Assembly (NCBI GenBank): GCA_039000515.1
Contig: JBCFYV010001001.1
Coordinates: 4,267,993 to 4,331,992, forward strand
DNA: 64,000 bases
Source of the DNA: Timema cristinae
Taxonomy: Eukaryota; Arthropoda; Insecta; Phasmatodea; Timematidae
Direction of reading: 5' to 3'
Every line of letters starts with the position of its first letter. Position 1 is the stretch's first letter. Below are positions 24,762 to 35,446 of this stretch, piece after piece. The notes under the pieces are model-generated. The model did no database searches, was not told the DNA's origin, and saw only the letters and a program-made list of their open reading frames with translations. The position numbers and the translations under genes are program-made.

Positions 24762-25379
24762 CAGTCAACTCTCAATTCTACGACCTTTCACGGTTCCCTG
24801 GAAAAGGGTCGTTATTTCGAAGGGGTCGTTATTGGAATTTTAACAGATTTTGTTCCATCCCTGACCACTATACGAAAAAATTGCATATTTTAGAAAACAA
24901 ATAACGTGGGTCATCAAAAATTGTTCACAAAATCCAACCAAAAACGTAACCAAATCAAAATAACAATATTAAACAATAGCATGGGTCGTCAAAAATTGTC
25001 CACAAAATCAAACCAAAATAGTAACTAAATCGAGAATCGAAATAACAATGGCAAAAGCAAGCCTAGTGCGTGATGTAGCGGCAGTCGCACGCGGGGAAAC
25101 ATTGTCTTGCTTGTGGGAGGGGGTGGACAGAGTCAAGTGCTATTGGCTGGCATTGATGAGGTGGTGTCTATTTTTATACCTAACCCACCCCAGTTACTAG
25201 TAATACAGCGCTCACAAAGATAATTGCAACGCAGCGACATAAATGCAACAAGCACATTTTACAGCCGATTTCCTTAAACTTTTCAACCTTTGTTCTCACA
25301 TTTTTCACGGTTCTCCAAAAAAGGGTCGTTACTTCGAGAGGGATGCTATTCTCGGGGTCGTAGAATCGAGAGTTGACTG
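24762..25379. mobile_element. 618-bp pogo-like MITE with TA target site
   Basis: Inverted ends CAGTCAACTCTCRATTCTAC, followed by GACC, match with one difference, flanked by TA at 24760-24761 and 25380-25381. Both ends also carry AAGGGTCGTTAYTTCGA inside. CAGTC ends with TA flanks fit the pogo/Tigger group. No transposase is present. Confidence 0.9.
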
Positions 25380-25381
25380 TA

Positions 25382-26103
25382 ATGTACATTGTTACTGTAA
25401 AATCTACTGAAAAAATAAATATACTATACAAGTACACTTCTGTTACCTTGAAGGTGTTTCTTTGATTGACACTGGTTCCTCCTTATAAGGTAGTAGCTAC
25501 ACCAGCGAAACACAGCTTACGACCTTTGACGTGTAGCACTCAGACAATTAAAACACTTTACTAAACTATATAGTAGTCTAAAAGTTAGTTTTAGTTCGGA
25601 GTGGTCAATAACGTCCTGATCTTATGTTTACCGTCGTCGATGGTGCTAGTGAGAGTCCATGAAGCTCCGATGTAGCAAAGTTTGGAAGTTTCTAAGTGTT
25701 ACATCAGTTAGTTCATATGGAAACATGTCAGCTATAAACACAATATTTTTATATGATTTTAAATTCATTGTATCAAAATTAATAAATAGAAAGTTTAACC
25801 ATATATAGAACATAAATTAACAGCACTTAGCTTTGTTTTTCAACAGAACCGGTAGGTCTAAATTGGATAGCATTGATTATACAGAATGTTTTATAAAATA
25901 ACTCCGAGGTTTTGAAAATTCATATTAAATTCGTCAAGTGCGGTAGAATCGAGGTGTATTAGTCACCAAAAATAACTTTAAAATAGTATGACTTTTCATG
26001 ATCTAATTAATTTAAGATATATTTTGTATTTTTCATCAATACAATTTATTTTGAAGCCCCTGAGTACTTTCATAAGCACCTTGTATTCTAGGAAGTCATC
26101 TCA
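25382..26103. other. No gene recognised
   Basis: AT-rich. No repeat family was matched. Confidence 0.5.
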
Positions 26104-26468
26104 AGGTAGGGAGGTGAGAAAATGTCCGTATTTTATGCAGTTTTTATAGTAAAACCTCTTTTTAACCAAAATAAATAAAATATCACTCCAGTAGTAACGT
26201 TTAGTTTAATTTTATTCACATGGTGATATTAAGAGTTGTTGAATACCTGTCATAATCATAGCGGAATTAGATGAGAAACTTTTTAAACCAAGAGAAAGGG
26301 TTGTCATTAAATTCCAGGACAACCTTAACCGGTATTACCAGGTGAAGAACATTAAACTAAACGTTGCTACTGGAGAAATATTCTATTTATTTTGAACAAA
26401 TAAATGTTTTTATATAAAAACTGCAAAAAATACTGACATTTCCTCGCGCCCCCTTCCATCCCACCTTA
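26104..26468. mobile_element. Fold-back element, copy 1
   Basis: Arms 26104-26215 and 26346-26468 are inverted copies (shared TATAAAAACTGCA and GTAGTAACGTTTAGTTTAAT). The central part holds CATAGCGGAATTAGATGAGA. A homologous copy lies at 40.0 kb. Confidence 0.8.
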
Positions 26469-26470
26469 AT

Positions 26471-27053
26471 GCACACGTAATTTCTAAATTTATTGTCCAC
26501 AAACCAAACTTGAGAAGCCTACAAAACAGCGTGAGGAATTTCGACAAAGTTTTCTTTATCAACACAGAAAGCCAAACGAATACGGTCTTAGACTAATTTA
26601 AATGCAAACCATAGTTTTTGTCGCTCCATACGTTGATAAAGGTGGCAATTAGAACTAAGTTGCCACACGGAGTCAAGTTGAAAAGCTCACGTTGTAGATG
26701 TGTATGCAAAGTCGACGAGTGGGAATAAGTACAGGAAAGAAGAGAAAGTGGTGTTTTTTGTTGGTGTAGGACACGAGTCGGTAAGGAACGCGAAGAGGAA
26801 GAAGAGCTGTTTATAATGATTATACTCGTTAGTTGCGGGTGGTGGAGAAGTTGTGAGCCAACTCTTGCGGGGGATGAGAGGGAGTGGGGGATTTTATAGA
26901 GCAGTCGGGGGGGATAAGGGAGGATTTTAACTTTTTAAAGATTTGGTGCCAGTTCTTATTGCAAGCAACACAAGCTGTATTTTCTCATAGGACAGGATGA
27001 GACACGTGAATAGTACCAGACTGCCAGTAATCATTAGAAGAAAGAATCAGATG
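26471..27053. other. No gene recognised
   Basis: Moderate GC and G-rich patches at 26840-26930. No repeat was matched. Confidence 0.5.
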
Positions 27054-27064
27054 AACATCATCAG

Positions 27065-27312
27065 ACCCGCTGCGGTCGTCGCATGTTCTAACGCGCATCT
27101 CTTGGAGTAGGCGAGATTTCTCATGACGGGGAGATCGAGGTTGGAATCTCGGTCGGGTGTACTGAGGGAGGTTTTCGACTCTCGCTCCACGTAAATGGGG
27201 GTACACTTTCTATTAATATAATCTTCCTAGTCCCTAAAACCATTAGCGTATTTAGTTCATAAGAGAATAACCCAAACGGGTAGTAAGACGTGGTGAAAAA
27301 AATAACAAACAA
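27065..27312 (+). mobile_element. SINE-A, full length with perfect target duplication
   Basis: Head ACCCGCTGCGGTCGTCGCAT, B-box GAGGTTGGAATCTCGGTCG, tail AACGGGTAGTAAGACGTGG and an A-rich end. AACATCATCAG flanks both sides (27054-27064, 27313-27323). Confidence 0.93.
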
Positions 27313-27379
27313 AACATCATCAGTATAATATCTTTGATCTTAAGCAGTATTATATAATTTTTAAACATTCAAATAGATA

Positions 27380-29250
27380 TATTATTATTAGGGGTCTACT
27401 AATATTTTAATGCCTTTACTTTTTCACGATCCCTATGAGAGAGTAATTATTGTTATGGTCAAAATATTTAATTATAGATTTTGATGAATGTCTACATTTT
27501 AAGACCCTCTGAAACAGTGATTTTCGCGATGCAGTCTGTCTGTCCGTCTGTCCGTAGCTCGGCCTGTAGCTGAAACAATCTTACCGATCGGCTTAAAACT
27601 CCGTATAACATTTTTATAATTGTTTTCCATGGCCTTATATATTTACTTTTTCGATATCTTACAGGTAGAGAAAGTATAGTGATCGTAAAAAAAATCGAAA
27701 TCAAGATTTTGATGAATCTTGACGTTTCATGATCCTCCGAATCCAAAAAAGTTGTTTTTGACTTTCCGTCTCTCTGTCTGTCTGTCTGTCTGTACCTCCA
27801 ACTAGAGCCTAAACTATTTTACCAATCGGGCTAAAACTTGGTATCTGGGGTTTTCATAGGGTTACCCCAAGGGGTTTTTGGAATTGGATATCTAACCGTA
27901 AGATTAAGGGTAGATATTGAAGGGCAAAAAGAGAAAATGTCGATTTTCTCAAAATATGTTCTAGTTATTTTGATTAAATTTCATTTATAAACATTTATAA
28001 ATATTACAAACAAAATGGCTTTTCTCAATATTTCGGCAAAATGACTTTAAGGGTTCCAGTCTGATGCGTAAATTATATTTTTTTATAATATCTCCTAAAC
28101 TATTTGAGATATGAAATTACTTATCGTTACAAATATGTAGGTCTCTTTAAAATACAAATATTTTATAATAAGTATATTTTTATAAAACCAATAACTTTCA
28201 AGCTATACGTGAATATATAAATTTTTTAACTTTTCGAACATAAAAGGTAAAAGTATTGCGACCGCAAAAGAAAATCTAACCTGAAATGTTGATGGATGTC
28301 GACGTCTCAAGACCCCTCAAATCCTAAAAAGTGGTCTTTGCAATGACGTCTGTCTGTGTGTCTGTTTAAACTTAAAATTAAGAGTAGTTTAAGAAAGGGC
28401 GAAAAGAAAAAATCGATTTTCTCAAAATCGACACTAACGATTTTTATTAAAATTCGTATCTATGTGTTGATTAAGATTATAGATAAACTGGCTATTTTCA
28501 TTTTACCATTAAAATGACTTTTAGGGTACTTTACAGAGGCAGAAACTTCCGTATCTCTGCAACTACTTGAGATAATAAATAACTTATCATTGCAAAATTG
28601 TAGTACCATTAAAAATAAAAAAAACTTTTATTTGAAATATGCTTTTATAAAACCAATAGTTTAGGAGATATTGGAAAATATTTTAATACAATTTTGTGAG
28701 CTTTAGTTGTAAAGAGATACTACTTGAGTTTTAACTCAATAATTCTCCAATGCCATAGAGTAATTAAATACAAGTTTATCACAAATGTTATGTTATTTTT
28801 TCCTTAAACCTCTTAGGAGAAATGTTTGTACAACAATTATCTATATCTATTTTAGACTTAACAGTCAATATTTACATATTTTATTGGTCAAAATTTATAA
28901 ATGAGGAATTTAATAGCAATTCGATTTGCAACACTTAATAAAATGCCGAAAATTTTAACCGGAAGTTGACATTTTAATACGAAATTTTGATCCTTATGGA
29001 CCCAACATTGATCTGTTTTATCGGTCCAAACATACAAATGAGGACATTAATTCTTAAAAATAAAATTATAAAATTTAAAACCGGGACTAAAAATAAAATG
29101 CTATACATAAGTATAGTGCAATTTATGCTTGAGTTTGCTAGTGTGTATTATTTTGTTTCATATATATTACGAGTTTTAAGTAAATATTTCCATTTTCAAA
29201 CAATAGAGCGAGAAAGTCCGTGCCGAGTTCCGTAACATTTATTTTTAAAG
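27380..29250 (+). repeat. CTGT-family dispersed repeat, internally duplicated
   Basis: Three diverged units in tandem each carry a GACGT-TT/CTCAAGACC motif, then a CTGTCTG tract (27530, 27770, 28348), then, where complete, GGCTAAAACT and TCGATTTTCTCAAAAT. The last unit runs to GTGCCGAGTTCCGTAAC at 29234. The same family lies on minus at 6535-7250. No transposase or reverse transcriptase frame was found. Confidence 0.72.
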
Positions 29251-30584
29251 ACAAGTCTTTTATATTTAAACTATGTGTAATAGATTTGCTAGTTTCCCTT
29301 TTGTTTTAAAATGTTTTTATGGAAACGTTCAAAAGTATAAGTTAATGCATTTATTTAAGGGTTAAGGTCGGTTATTTAATCAGGGTGGTATGCCAGCAGA
29401 GGAACGTCAAAATACATTTTGGGAGTTAAATAGCATTTGTTCGGTAAATTTACAGTACCATTTGTATCATTGTTTTTATTCGATGTTTTCAATCTTTGCT
29501 GCTCCTTTTTCATTTTTGAAATATCATTATCATGCCCCAAGACCTCTTTTTTAAGGGAAAATTCTGGTGCATCTCCTTTAAATACATCCTCTTAACCGTG
29601 TGTTATTAATGTGTGTATGCCTCGGAAGATACACGTGACAAGATTATAAATCCCAACTAGCGATGACAAGAGGTGGATATTACTTTTGAAAATAAAAAGT
29701 AAATATAAGGTAGGTATTTGAATCGACTAGATTTAAATGTAGGCTTTACTTAGAGAATACCCACATTTTTGATCACACGGACAAAGATATTAACCTCATC
29801 TGACCCTGTGTGCTGGTGAGAGGAAGGACCCTATTCGTGTAATTATGTGGGCAGCCAGGACGGGTAGTAAGACTCAGCGCAAGATAATACAAATATAATG
29901 CACAAACAAACACTGGCAGAGATATCGAGCGATGAAAGGGCTTTACTGAAACGCTTTATCTCTAAAAAATATATATATATATACAAACAATACAAATAAT
30001 TAAGCTGGCCTTTAACTGTTCGAATTCTTTTTAATTAGTCTTATCTTCTGAATGTTTGGGATAAAAAGTGAAATTTTTGTATTCAATTATAAAGTTTTAT
30101 ATTTTCGCTTTCTAAAGAATTTTAATTAGCTGGCTCGTATAAAGGAGGACTTATCATCGCGTCAAGTTCATATTATAAAAACTGTAGTTCAGCTGTTTAG
30201 TGTTAAAGGAGTGACAGAGCTGGTGGAGGGAGGGGCCCTTACCTGGGAGACCCGGGTTCTAACCCGACCGTGTGCACTGGGAATGGGGGTCCCTGTGGTT
30301 TTATTTTCTTGCCCCGCGTCTTACGAACTATCCGAATGTATTATGATTTACTTGTCCAGGTTGGAATTCTGGCCCGATGGTTTTCCACGATTTGATTTTC
30401 CATTCTCACTCTAATATAATTCTGGTTGAGTTGTTTGAATTACACCTCTCTCCCTCCAGCCCACGGAATGTTCTTGTTACTAAAGGGTTTGTAAAGTGAG
30501 CTGAAATCCTTACTTTGATTCTTGTTCAATGCAATTCCATCCTACTTCCAAGCGAGAGAGAGTGTATTTACTTAAACTTTCCCC
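29251..30584. other. No gene; SINE tail scrap near 29855-29895
   Basis: GACGGGTAGTAAGACTCAGCG at 29858 is a decayed SINE-A/C tail. A tRNA-like GGGTTCTAACCCG lies at 30254, possibly another SINE head. Nothing else is recognised. Confidence 0.45.
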
Positions 30585-31089
30585 TCTATATCTATACTTA
30601 TAAATAACATGTCCTGACTGACTGACTGACTGACTGACTGACTGACTGACTGACTGACTGATTCATCATCGCCAAGCGCAAACTATCAAGGCTACGAGCA
30701 TGAAATTCGACTGTATATTCATTTTGTTATGTAGGCACCCACTAAGAACGGATTTTAGAAAATTCCACCCCAAAGTGGTCAAAATAGGGGATGATAATAT
30801 GTATAAAAGTCCATCATTTTGAAAGTTACATAAACAAAATTTTATATTTTGGTTATTGACGTAAAACAAATAAATACGTGTTTCAGGAATTTTGGAAATT
30901 TTATTTAATAAGGGATGAAAAAGGGGGTGAAAGTTTGTATCGGACTTGCATTATTTTTGATCTGAGGTCAAGTTATGGTCATCAACGTAACGTAATATTT
31001 TAAATTAATCTGTAAATACATATGTATATTTTCGTATTTGTATATAATCAACTTCCACGCGAGCAAAGCCGCGGGCAACAGCTATCTAG
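30585..31089 (+). mobile_element. Helitron-like non-autonomous element
   Basis: It starts near TCTATATCTATACTT, has a (CTGA)n tract at 30615-30661 followed by TTCATCATCGCC, and ends with the hairpin-forming GCGAGCAAAGCCGCGGGC and CTAT/CTAGT. A TC start, 3' hairpin and CTRR-like end without inverted ends or target duplication fit Helitrons; very similar CGCGGGC ends are common in insect genomes. Confidence 0.65.
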
Positions 31090-31100
31090 TCCAAAATATA

Positions 31101-31346
31101 TTAGCACCGTTTCTTACTGCCCGTTCAGACTGTACGCCTATGTGCTAATTATACTAGTGGTTTAGAGATTAGGAAGATTTAATTTAGATGAAGTGCACCC
31201 GCATTTGTGTGAAAGGATAGTGGAGAACCATTTAGGAAAACCACCTTCAGTGCTCCCGACAGGGATCGAACCCCAATATCCCCACCTTCAGCAGTCTAGT
31301 CTAACACGAGAGTAGCGCGTTAGATCACGTGGCCACCGAAGCTAGT
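31101..31346 (-). mobile_element. SINE-A, full length
   Basis: On + it runs from TTAGCACCGTTTCTTACTGC (reverse tail) to ACGTGGCCACCGAAGC (reverse head), with reverse B-box GGGATCGAACCCC. It sits 11 bp beyond the Helitron-like end. Confidence 0.9.
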
Positions 31347-32239
31347 TAGCTATAGCTAATATTAATAATTCAGTCGGTGTAAGCTACAGTTAATAAAATC
31401 GATCCAATATATATATATATATTTTTAATGTCTATCTTATCAAAAGAAATACATGTAGTATTTACAATAAACTTGTAACTTTTATGACTTATTTACAAGC
31501 CTTTTATTCTACTCTTCATACAGTGTTAATACTGGCAGATATTTATTTGCCTCTTTCTTTGCTCACATTATTTTCATTTAATTAGGTTGATTAATATTCG
31601 TTTACAATCACCTATATTATGCCATAGCTTCTCCTAACTTTCTCCTTGATTGTATCCTTGGCCATTGATATAGTATGTGTATTTGTTTATATTTAAAATA
31701 CTTGTAGCCAGTAAAAACTTCCACAGCAACTTCATTCAAATAAAACTAGTAACGAGTGCGAGTGACCCTATTAATATTGCTGCTACTTACCCAAACCTTT
31801 GAGTCAGGACCGAGTTATAAAACAATAGTATATTTTTTACAAAAAAAAGTTCACTATTTACAGTAGGCTCTTCGTGCCGAAAACATCAAAGTTAGTGGTT
31901 CAAATCCTTGACATAAGTGGTGCGTGCTATTCCAATCCTACTGATGCCGGTGCATTCTATTTCTAATGAGAGCCACAGGAGTAATCTGACAGGTAAGTCT
32001 TGATCCATGTTCACTAACTAACACTTTCTATATTTGGCCTAAATATCGCGTTTACTATTTTATTTTTAAAAACATTTTAAAATAAAATAATCACGATTGA
32101 ATGTCAGGAGTCCTGTTGGCTAATATGTTATGTAAATGCATAATGCTTTAGTAAAAGAAATTATTAAAATATTTTATTTATTTAAATACTATTTAAGTTT
32201 TTGATAATTTGGGCAGTTGCACGTTGAAAACGTATAGAA
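31347..32239. other. No gene recognised
   Basis: Includes an (AT)n stretch at 31408-31422. No other match. Confidence 0.5.
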
Positions 32240-32735
32240 AGTATCGGAAAAAATGAAAAAAGTTATGATGAGGGAAAGAATTAACGAGGCTGAGAAGTTA
32301 AAAGCTACGGGAGAAGATGGGATCACAAGTGAAATACTCAAGTGTGGGAGCATGTAACTACGTGCTAGATTGTGTGAGTTGTTCAATATGCGTGCTGGGA
32401 TTGCGAACGTTCCTAATGGCTGGAAGAATACTATCATTGTTCCTTTGTACAGATACAGTAAGAGTTAATGTAAGAATTATTATAGGGCAGTAAGTTTGTT
32501 GAGTATTCCTGGCAAAGTTTTTAGGAGAATTTTAATAGAGAGGGTGCGTGAAAAAAACTGCAGATAAGTCTTTGAGTGTGCAATGTGGTCTCATGCCAGG
32601 TAAAGGTTGCATGGACCAGATATTTATTTGTATTGCGACAAGGGATTGAGAAATGTATGGCAATGAGGAGGAAAGTTTATTGTGCATTTGTTGATATATT
32701 TTCCATGTACCAATTTACCCTGATAGGTAGCAGTC
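32240..32735 (+). pseudogene. LINE reverse transcriptase fragment, broken
   Basis: In pieces over three frames it encodes GEDGITSEILKCG, NVPNGWKNTIIVPLY, NYYRAVSLLSIPGKVF, QCGLMPGKGCMDQIF and RRKVYCAFVDI. These are, in order, the N-terminal blocks of a non-LTR retrotransposon reverse transcriptase up to motif A (FVD). At least two stops and two frame shifts are present, and the YADD-type catalytic motif is missing, since the match ends at about 32710. The source is a LINE of the kind common in insects; the clade is not resolved. A dead copy. Confidence 0.88.
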
Positions 32736-32754
32736 TTACCTTGGCATACTACAC

Positions 32755-33260
32755 TGTGTCTCATGGACGTAGGCAGAATTTAATTTGGGGAGGATTACAA
32801 ATGATAAGCTTATGGCGTGATATTAAGACTCCAGATATATAGGAACATTATTTTTTAAATGTGGCGGTGGAACCTTATTTGTGGAAGAGAGAACGAGGGA
32901 AGAGGGGGAGGCGGTGTCAAGGATTTGTTTTGGGAACTTTTCTCGCCCCTAGTTAATATTTGAAAATTGGATGTCCTAGAAGCTATTTGGGATGGTTCTC
33001 AAGGGGAGAGTTTTTGAAGATTAGGATATTTTAAAGGACATTTTAGTAACCTTCCCACCACACCCAAATATTTTAAAAAATACGATAATTGAGATTATAA
33101 ATTACACATCTTAAGATCGGATAATAGAATCAAACCAAGATAAATAGTTAGGAAAAGTGAGTTCTTTGAACCCTCTCTTGTTAGCAATATTGACAACTTC
33201 GGAAAATTTAGGGGAGATGTGGGGGTCTAACCCCATAGCCCTTCCTCCTTGGTATCCCAC
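32755..33260 (+). repeat. Dispersed repeat shared with 61.7-62.1 kb (inverted)
   Basis: ATGGACGTAGGCAGAATTTA and TTGAAAATTGGATGTCC-AGAAGCTATTTGGG match, in reverse, sequence at 61.68-62.06 kb. No coding capacity is seen. Confidence 0.6.
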
Positions 33261-33732
33261 GATATATTTCTATTTTATAGGCTACACCATAGTTGAACCA
33301 TTCAAGGTAAGTCTAATAGCTTTTAGATTAAACTAAGTGTAAGTATCAACCCTGTCAAGGATCGTATTTTAGAATGCAGGTTAATCGATCTTTAAGCTAG
33401 GGTTGAATAAATACGATTAATGTTAGTTACTCTATTTTTTGTGAAAGAAATTTATTTTTCGTGTGAGAAATATATATACTGAAAAATAAGTGCATTTCAG
33501 TTTTCTAAATTGATTATAAATTCATGTCCTCACTACTTAAAATTAACAAACTGATGGTAACCGTTGTATGTTTTATACATAGATTTTGAATTTACTTGGT
33601 AAATATTGAGAGGGGGAAGGTCTCTTACGATAATCCCAACCCATCAAGATAAAAACAAGGGGAATCAATCCCCCGCCCCCCCCCCAGTTCCATCGGTTCC
33701 GGAGCCACTACCAGACTATAATATTTTACATG
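33261..33732. other. No gene recognised
   Basis: Contains one diverged 72-bp-type unit near 33278-33320 (TATAGGCTACACCATAGTTGAA) and a C-run at 33669-33687. Confidence 0.45.
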
Positions 33733-33930
33733 AACAGCTGGGCAGTTTTTGTACCATGTAATATCCACGCTCTTAATTTGGTGGTAAATGATGCAGCTTT
33801 ATCCTGCAACAAAGCTGTGTCCTTTTTCAGCATAGTGCAGGAAGTGTATAGCTATTTTTATATTTTTCTACAATCCCCAAGTTATTTAAGAAGATGCCAA
33901 AAAAACAATCCAAACTTGGCGCATAATTTA
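33733..33930 (+). pseudogene. hAT/ZMYM1-like transposase fragment
   Basis: The frame encodes FVPCNIHALNLVVNDAA and then NKAVSFFSIVQEVYSYF. This matches the conserved VPC-HSLNL block and the following FF-VQ helix of hAT transposases annotated as zinc-finger MYM-type 1-like. Only about 60 residues remain; the zinc finger and dimerisation domain are missing. A SINE-A fragment follows directly. No function is expected. Confidence 0.72.
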
Positions 33931-33944
33931 CCTTGCGCTGCTGC

Positions 33945-34012
33945 TGGATAGGGTTGAGGAAGGTTGAGTTTATATAAAGTAGAACCCGCATTTTCGTGGA
34001 AGAGGATCTCAA
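33945..34012 (-). mobile_element. SINE-A fragment
   Basis: GAGGAAGGTTGAGTTTATAT and ACCCGCATTTTCGTGGAAG are reverse SINE-A body. Confidence 0.6.
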
Positions 34013-34071
34013 ATGTTTTCTAAAAAATGTAGAGGACTTTCGTAGTGGATATGTATATATATTACATGGGT

Positions 34072-34858
34072 AAGGTATTGGTAGCAGTTCTACTTTGACT
34101 TATTAGACTATGGCTTGATTTTATAAACTAAACCCATAGTGAAACCAAGCAATATATCAGTATCACCTTCGCTGATTACACTATGGCCCTATCTTATAAG
34201 CTACATCACAGTGGAATCATGCAAGGTAGTAGTCTAACCTTGACTGATTACACCATGACTGTCTTATATGCTGCAGCATAGTGAAACCAAGCAAGATATC
34301 AGTCTCACCTTGACTGATTACAATATGGCCCTATCTTATAAGCTACACCATAGTGGAATCAAGCCAGGTAGTGGTCTTACCTAGGCTGATTACACTATGA
34401 CTCTATCTTATAAGCTGCACCATAGCAGAACCAAGCAAGGTTGTAGTCTTACCTTGACTGATTACACTATGAATCTATCTTATAAGCTACATCATAGTGG
34501 ACTCAAGCCAGGTAGTGGTCTTACCTAGGCTGATTACACTATGACTCTATCTTATAAGCTGCACCATAGCAGAACCAAGCAAGGTTGTAGTCTTACCTTG
34601 ACTGATTACACTATGAATCTATCTTATAAGCTACATCATAGTGGACTCAAGCAAGGTAGTAGTCTTACCTAGGCTGATTACACTATGACTCTATCTTATT
34701 AGCTGCACCATAGCAGAACCAAGCAAGGTTGTAGTCTTACCTTGACTGATTACACTATGACCCTATCTTATAAGCTACATCATAGTGGACTCAAGCCAGG
34801 TAGTGGTCTTACCTTGGCTGATTACACGATGACTATCCTATAAGCTACACCATAGTCG
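34072..34858 (+). repeat. 72-bp tandem array with dimeric order
   Basis: About 11 units of 70-72 bp, each with CTGATTACACTATG and CTATCTTATAAG. From 34335 on, two unit types alternate, one with CTRCAYCATAGTGGA and one with CTGCACCATAGCAGAACC, giving a 144-bp higher-order repeat. Single diverged units lie at about 33.28 and 50.68 kb. Confidence 0.94.
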
Positions 34859-34860
34859 AA

Positions 34861-35149
34861 TATATATTTAGATTGTTCATATTATTTTTCTAATTACTCT
34901 TAGCTACTGGAATTGTAAGAAAAAGATCCAATTAAAAAGTTTTTAGTTTTGTTTCTCAAGTGTTTTAATCAGATGCTCTATTTAAAACGAGGAATGAGCT
35001 ATAATCTACCATCCAAGTTACAAACATAATATACAAACTATAAATGTTTTTACAGTCACTATTAATAACGTTTTACTATATAATTATTATTAATTTTATT
35101 TTATGATTATTGATAATAACTATAAAATGTGGCCGTTACAGATCACATG
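34861..35149. other. No gene recognised
   Basis: AT-rich. Confidence 0.5.
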
Positions 35150-35152
35150 CCG

Positions 35153-35440
35153 TGATGCATCATCATCATCATCATGAACAGCTTCCAGCCACTTGCTGGA
35201 CTGTTTGGAACACCAGCCTCTCCACCGCCTCCCTCCCTCCACCTCGACCCAGTCCTCTCCTCTCTCCTCCACACTCCTCCTTACTCCCCTCAGCTATCTG
35301 TCCATTGGTCCTCCTCTCGGCCTCCTACCCCCACCTCCAACATCCTCCTGGTCATCCTTCCCCTCCTCCACTCTCTTCACACGGCCAGACCACGTTAGTC
35401 GTGCCTAACGCCTCGTCAGCACACTCCGTAGGCTCCGTAA
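35153..35440. repeat. C-rich dispersed repeat piece with CAT tract
   Basis: It starts with (CAT)n then GAACAGCTTCCAGCCACTTGC and a CT-rich part. CAT repeats followed by TTCCAGCC also occur at 63.79 kb, and such sequences are common repeats in insects. Proline/histidine-rich frames here look like by-products. Confidence 0.45.
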
Positions 35441-35446
35441 CCCTAA

